Assembly: GCA_021300195.1 (NCBI GenBank) | Contig: JAJTIE010000005.1 | Location: 124,001 to 188,000, forward strand | Length of the DNA stretch: 64,000 bases | Direction: 5' to 3' | Source: Bacteroidota bacterium | GTDB lineage: Bacteria; Bacteroidota; Bacteroidia; J057; JAJTIE01 | In this document: one piece after another, positions 60,412-64,000 of the stretch | How positions within the stretch are numbered: position 1 is the first letter of the stretch | How the letters are laid out: every line of letters begins with the position of its first letter | Notes under the pieces: generated by a model | The model's database searches: none | The model's input: only the letters and a program-made list of their open reading frames with translations | Told to the model about the DNA's origin: nothing | Made by a program: the position numbers and the translations under genes

Positions 60412-62307
60412 ATGGATCGTAATACCCTTGTGGGCATCGCCCTCATTGTAGGCCTCTTCCTCCTGTATGGAACGCTGACTGGCGATGATGACGCAAAAGA
60501 AAAGAAATCGCAATCCGAGAAAGCACGTACCGAAGCTCCGGCGGCTGCCCCGCAGCCTACAGCACCTGTACCCCAGGCTGCAGACAGTGCCGAGCTGAGC
60601 AAGCGCTATGGCCCCTATGCTGCCCTGCGCAGTGGCGGTGTGCAGAAGGTGGAGGTGAAGACCGAAGACCTGCACCTGCTGTTTACCAACAAGGGTGGGG
60701 TGCCCGAGGCCATCTACCTGAACAAGCATAAAACCTACGATGGGGCACCGCTACCCGTCCTGCCCACAGGGCCCAAAAACAGCTTTAGCTTTACGCTGCC
60801 CTACAACGGCAATGTGCTGTCTACCCAAGACCTGTTCTTCAGCTACCAGGGGCCAGACAGCCTGAGCCTGAAGGGAAGCGAGCAAAAGACCCTGCGCTTC
60901 CGCGCCCAGCTGGATAGTGCCAGCTACCTGGAGTATGTGTACAGCCTGAAGGGCCGGGGCTATGACCTGGACTGGGAGGTACGGCTGATAAACATGCGCA
61001 ACTACGTGCAGGCAAACCGCCTGGAGCTGCTAAGCGGCCTGGAGATACCCAAAACCGAGAAGGATGCCGAAAAAATGCTGCCCAATGCAAATCTGGTGTA
61101 TGCCCTGGCGCAGGACGAGGGTGTGGAGGTAAACCACCTGGACGTGAGTGCCGACGAGGAGGTAGAGGAGGAACTGAACTACAGCACCAAGTGGGTGAGC
61201 TTCAAGAGTCAGTTTTTTCAGCTGGCACTTATTGCCCAGGATAAGTTTGAGGGCGGCGGCATTCTGCGTACCAAGCCCCTGCCCCAGCGCCGCCACACCG
61301 AAGCCATCAAGTACATGCAGGCCAATGTAGCCCTGCCCTATAGTGGCATGCCCAAGGAGGTGCACCGACTAACCCTCTACGCTGGCCCAAATAACATAAA
61401 CATCCTGGATGCCTATGGTGTAAGCCTGGACAAGACTGTACGCCTGGGCTGGGGGCCCCTGCGCTACGTTACGCTCTTCATCATCGGGGTGTTCCACACC
61501 CTGGAGGGGATGACTGCCAGCTATGGGCTCATCATCCTCATCCTGGCCATCTTCATCAAGCTGATCCTGCTGCCCCTCACCCTGAAAAGCCATAAGAGCA
61601 TGGTGAAGATGCAGATCGTGAACCAGATGCCAGAGATGAAGGAGCTGGAGGCCCGATACAAAGACAATGCCACCGAGCTACAGCAGCGCAAGATGAGTTT
61701 CTACCGCCAGGTGGGGGTCAGCCCCTTCGGCGGCTGCCTGCCCATGCTACTCCAGTTCCCGGTGCTCATTGCCATGTTCAACTTCTTCCCCGAGTCCATA
61801 GAGCTGCGCCAGCAGGGCCTGTGGTGGGCCGAGGACCTGAGTACCTACGACAGCATCTGGGACTTTGGCTACGTTCCGATCCTCAACACAATATATGGCG
61901 ACCACGTAAGCCTCTTCACCCTGCTGATGACCATCAGTACGCTGGTGTATACCTACATGCAGCAGCAGATGCAGGGCAATACGAGTATGGCCGGCGCGCC
62001 CAACATGAAGTGGATGGGCTACCTGATGCCTATCCTCTTCCTGGGTATCCTGAACAACTATGCAGCCGCACTCAGCTACTACTACCTTATCTTCAACCTG
62101 CTCACCATTGCACAAACGTATATCCTGAAGGCGGCAATCGATAAAAAGAAGCTGGAGGACCGCGTGCATGCCACCAAAGCCAAAGGCCCCAAGAAGGCCA
62201 AGGGCCGTGTGGCCCTGTGGATGGAGAAGCAACAAAAGAAGCAGGAAGCTCTGGCCCGTAGCCGCCGCCAGGCTGCACAGCCGCGCACCGGCAAACGGCG
62301 CAAGTAA
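60412..62307 (+). CDS. yidC: Membrane protein insertase YidC
   Basis: YidC inserts and folds inner-membrane proteins, alone or with SecYEG. The 631 residues have an N-terminal anchor (TLVGIALIVGLFLLYGTL) and a large periplasmic beta domain (about 55-330). The five-helix insertase core follows from about 350, containing LILLPLTLKSHKSMVKMQ and FGGCLPMLLQFPVLIAMFNFF. The tail is strongly basic (RRQAAQPRTGKRRK). The ATG at 60412 gives the family N-terminus. thiD starts 16 bases later and probably shares its transcript. Confidence 0.96.
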   Translation: MDRNTLVGIALIVGLFLLYGTLTGDDDAKEKKSQSEKARTEAPAAAPQPTAPVPQAADSAELSKRYGPYAALRSGGVQKVEVKTEDLHLLFTNKGGVPEAIYLNKHKTYDGAPLPVLPTGPKNSFSFTLPYNGNVLSTQDLFFSYQGPDSLSLKGSEQKTLRFRAQLDSASYLEYVYSLKGRGYDLDWEVRLINMRNYVQANRLELLSGLEIPKTEKDAEKMLPNANLVYALAQDEGVEVNHLDVSADEEVEEELNYSTKWVSFKSQFFQLALIAQDKFEGGGILRTKPLPQRRHTEAIKYMQANVALPYSGMPKEVHRLTLYAGPNNINILDAYGVSLDKTVRLGWGPLRYVTLFIIGVFHTLEGMTASYGLIILILAIFIKLILLPLTLKSHKSMVKMQIVNQMPEMKELEARYKDNATELQQRKMSFYRQVGVSPFGGCLPMLLQFPVLIAMFNFFPESIELRQQGLWWAEDLSTYDSIWDFGYVPILNTIYGDHVSLFTLLMTISTLVYTYMQQQMQGNTSMAGAPNMKWMGYLMPILFLGILNNYAAALSYYYLIFNLLTIAQTYILKAAIDKKKLEDRVHATKAKGPKKAKGRVALWMEKQQKKQEALARSRRQAAQPRTGKRRK

Positions 62308-62322
62308 GCCCCGGCCCCACGC

Positions 62323-63099
62323 ATGAAGGTAGCCCTGACCATAGCAGGCAGCGACAGCGGAGGGGGGGCCGGCATACAGGCCGACCTGAAGACCTTTTCG
62401 GCCTATGGGGTATTTGGCACCTCGGCCCTTACAGCCATCACGGCCCAAAATACCCTGGGTGTACAGGCCGTGCAGCCGGTGGAGGCCCGGGTACTGACCC
62501 TACAGATACAGGCTGTGCTGGCCGACTTTCCCGTAGCGGCCATCAAGACCGGCATGCTGCTGGATGCCGAGCGCATAGCCGCAGTGGCGGCGGCCCTGCC
62601 TGCCGGCATCCCCCTGGTGATAGACCCGGTAATGATTGCCACCAGTGGAGATAGCCTGCTAGACCCCGCCGCCCTGGCTGCCCTGCGGGCGCTGCTACCC
62701 CGGGCTACCCTGATAACGCCCAACCTGCCCGAGGCAGCGGCCCTGCTGGGCCAGCCCGTGCAGAACCTGGAGGCTGCAGCCGCACAGCTGGCCAAGCTGT
62801 TCCGGTGTGCGGTGCTGCTAAAGGGCGGGCACGACCCACAGAGCCTACACACTGGCGAGGTGGTGGATGTGCTACAAACCCCCACCGAATGCCTGCGCCT
62901 GCGCTACCCCTACCTGGACATGGGCCGCCCGGCACACGGCACCGGATGCACCCTTAGCGCGGCCATAGCTGCCGGGCTGGCCCTGGGCCATGGCCTCTCG
63001 CTGGCGGTGCTGCAGGCCAGGGCCTACCTGCAGCAGGCACTGGAGAAGGCACCCAGGCAGCTGGGAAAGGGCGCCCAACCCCTCAACCATTCGGTATAA
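62323..63099 (+). CDS. thiD: Hydroxymethylpyrimidine/phosphomethylpyrimidine kinase
   Basis: ThiD phosphorylates hydroxymethylpyrimidine twice in thiamine synthesis. The 258-residue ribokinase-fold protein starts [20 protein letters not shown]. It has [15 protein letters not shown] in the middle and the anion hole and catalytic base in [16 protein letters not shown]. No thiamine riboswitch was seen ahead of it, and no other thi gene is near. It follows yidC by 16 bases. Confidence 0.95.
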   Translation: MKVALTIAGSDSGGGAGIQADLKTFSAYGVFGTSALTAITAQNTLGVQAVQPVEARVLTLQIQAVLADFPVAAIKTGMLLDAERIAAVAAALPAGIPLVIDPVMIATSGDSLLDPAALAALRALLPRATLITPNLPEAAALLGQPVQNLEAAAAQLAKLFRCAVLLKGGHDPQSLHTGEVVDVLQTPTECLRLRYPYLDMGRPAHGTGCTLSAAIAAGLALGHGLSLAVLQARAYLQQALEKAPRQLGKGAQPLNHSV

Positions 63100-63117
63100 G
63101 TACGTATTTTCGCCCCC

Positions 63118-63711
63118 ATGACCCGGATGTGCATCCTCCTGCTCCTGCTGCTTGCCCTGGGCGGGCTGTGCCCGGGCCTGGCGGGTGCCCAGCTGAAGGT
63201 AACCTACGGCAGCGAGGACTGCCGGATGCGCAACGAAGACCTGAGGCCGCTGATGCAGCCGTACAATCCCTTCGTATCCGCCTATAAGTGGCAGCCCAAT
63301 GCCAAAATAGAGACGGTGCAGCTGGGGCCCGACCGCCTGCTCACCATCAGCCAGGAAGCCTGCCTGCGCCACCACATCCGGCTGGAGCTGGTGGTAACCA
63401 AGGATGCGGCACAGCCCTACGATGCCAACTTCTACCCCCGTGAGGTAATCATGCTGATGAACCGCGTGTTCTACCACGATGCCGACTACTACAGCTGGAA
63501 GCTAGCCTTTGAGGAGGAACTACTGAAGGCCTATGCGCGGGCAGGTATCAATCAAGACTTTAGCTTCAACGTGCATAACCTGAATTTTCAGGGCAAGTTT
63601 AACGGCGGCAGCTGGGGGGCCACCCTGGATCTGGAGCTCATCCGCTACCTACTGGCCGAAAAGGTGCGCCTGCCAGGCATAGAGGCTTATAAGGACGATG
63701 GCCTGAAGTAG
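63118..63711 (+). CDS. Secreted protein of unknown function
   Basis: The 197-residue protein has a signal peptide (MCILLLLLLALGGLCPGLAGAQ). The mature part includes YGSEDCRMRNEDLRPLMQPY and EVIMLMNRVFYHDADYYSW, which are helical, and ends NGGSWGATLDLELIRYLLAE. Only one early cysteine pair region is visible (EDCRM and EACLRH). I do not recognise the family. TATTTTCG ending five bases before the ATG is one base off the leaderless promoter pattern. Confidence 0.75.
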   Translation: MTRMCILLLLLLALGGLCPGLAGAQLKVTYGSEDCRMRNEDLRPLMQPYNPFVSAYKWQPNAKIETVQLGPDRLLTISQEACLRHHIRLELVVTKDAAQPYDANFYPREVIMLMNRVFYHDADYYSWKLAFEEELLKAYARAGINQDFSFNVHNLNFQGKFNGGSWGATLDLELIRYLLAEKVRLPGIEAYKDDGLK

Positions 63712-63754
63712 TCCACTTAGGGTTTCTGCTTTACTGTAAGTAGGTGCTCGCTGG

Positions 63755-64000
63755 CTAGGCTTCACTGTTCTGTGCGGCCTCCAGGCCCAGCATGGCAGCC
63801 TTTCGCTCGCTGCCCCAGTGGTACTGACCAAAGTGCCCCGTGGCTTGTATAACCCGATGGCAGGGGATCAGGTAGGCTACCGGGTTGCTCCCTATGGCCG
63901 AGCCCACGGCCCGGGCAGCACCCGGCTGGCGGATGTGCCGGGCTACGGCCCGATAGCTGCTAAGCCCACCCGCCGGTATGCGGAGCAGCGCCTCCCAAAC
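63755..64000 (-). CDS. Methylated-DNA-[protein]-cysteine S-methyltransferase, C-terminal part
   Basis: Only the last 81 residues are visible; the gene enters from the right edge. They contain VWEALLRIPAGGLSSYRAVA, IGSNPVAYLIPCHRVIQATG and GSERKAAMLGLE. These are the DNA-binding and active-site region of O6-alkylguanine-DNA alkyltransferase, with the acceptor cysteine in IPCHRV. It could be a stand-alone Ogt or the C-terminal half of an AraC-Ada fusion; the visible part cannot decide. The stop is a TAG at 63755-63757. Confidence 0.9.
   Translation of the reverse strand, partial: VWEALLRIPAGGLSSYRAVARHIRQPGAARAVGSAIGSNPVAYLIPCHRVIQATGHFGQYHWGSERKAAMLGLEAAQNSEA

Noticed and set aside
1-64000. 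tRNA, rRNA, CRISPR, insertion sequence or prophage
   Set aside because: No conserved tRNA arms, repeat-spacer pattern, transposase or integrase sequence was seen by eye; a dedicated search could still find a small RNA gene.

Overview
The window comes from a GC-rich member of the Bacteroidota that probably secretes by the type IX system and glides. The evidence is gldF and gldG, the sortase gene porU next to porV, families largely confined to this phylum (DUF3078, DUF5686 with a carboxypeptidase-like domain, DUF4340 beside gldG), and promoters matching the phylum's -7 element TAnnTTTG, some with TTG or TTTG 19-22 bases upstream. I cannot place it below phylum; a pigmented environmental Cytophagia- or Saprospiria-like bacterium would fit. 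No rRNA, tRNA, CRISPR array, insertion sequence or prophage was seen. The window is dense with chromosomal genes, and both end genes are cut by the window edge.

Layout. 1-2 kb: a partial unknown gene and radA. 2-8 kb: nuoN, nuoM, nuoL and a lipoprotein gene, all leftward. 7.8-11.7 kb: a carotenoid operon (crtI, crtB, a CrtYcd-type lycopene cyclase) ending in a peroxiredoxin-like lipoprotein. 12-17 kb: gldF, gldG, a DUF4340 gene and dnaN. 17-18.4 kb: a glycosyltransferase followed by a decayed copy of its own 3' end. 18.4-24.2 kb: pckA, rsmE, a TetR regulator with a photolyase, and a DUF3078 protein. 24.2-25.8 kb: nuoK, nuoJ, nuoI, some 17 kb from nuoLMN. 25.9-31 kb: a YwqK-like repeat protein, a TPR-SpoIIE phosphatase, and a TetR-TolC pair. 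31-38 kb: cysS, then secA-deoC-SPOR-queF. 38-46.7 kb (leftward): a DUF5686 protein, the ftsH-lpxH-propeller-prfA run, and an RmlD-like reductase. 46.8-55.8 kb: a barrel protein, an UbiA-type prenyltransferase, ftsY, porU and porV. 55.9-60.3 kb (leftward): a propeller lipoprotein, a small membrane protein, lpdA, and small unknowns. 60.4-64 kb: yidC, thiD, a secreted unknown and a partial O6-alkylguanine transferase.

How the genes relate. Several themes meet here: respiration (complex I, lpdA, a quinone-type prenyltransferase), envelope biogenesis and protein export (secA, yidC, ftsY, ftsH, lpxH, porU, porV, gldFG) and light or oxidative stress (carotenoids, photolyase, peroxiredoxin). I did not find a clearly new multi-gene defence or mobile system.

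The most unusual signals are regulatory. Seven genes carry a perfect TAnnTTTG element ending only 4-6 bases before the start codon, which predicts leaderless mRNAs. One of these, the RmlD-like reductase, also has a nine-G tract between its -33 and -7 elements, the layout of a slippage-controlled promoter. Other oddities are a 73-residue proline-rich tail on NuoI, the dispersed nuo genes, the duplicated glycosyltransferase tail, and a long predicted leader before pckA.
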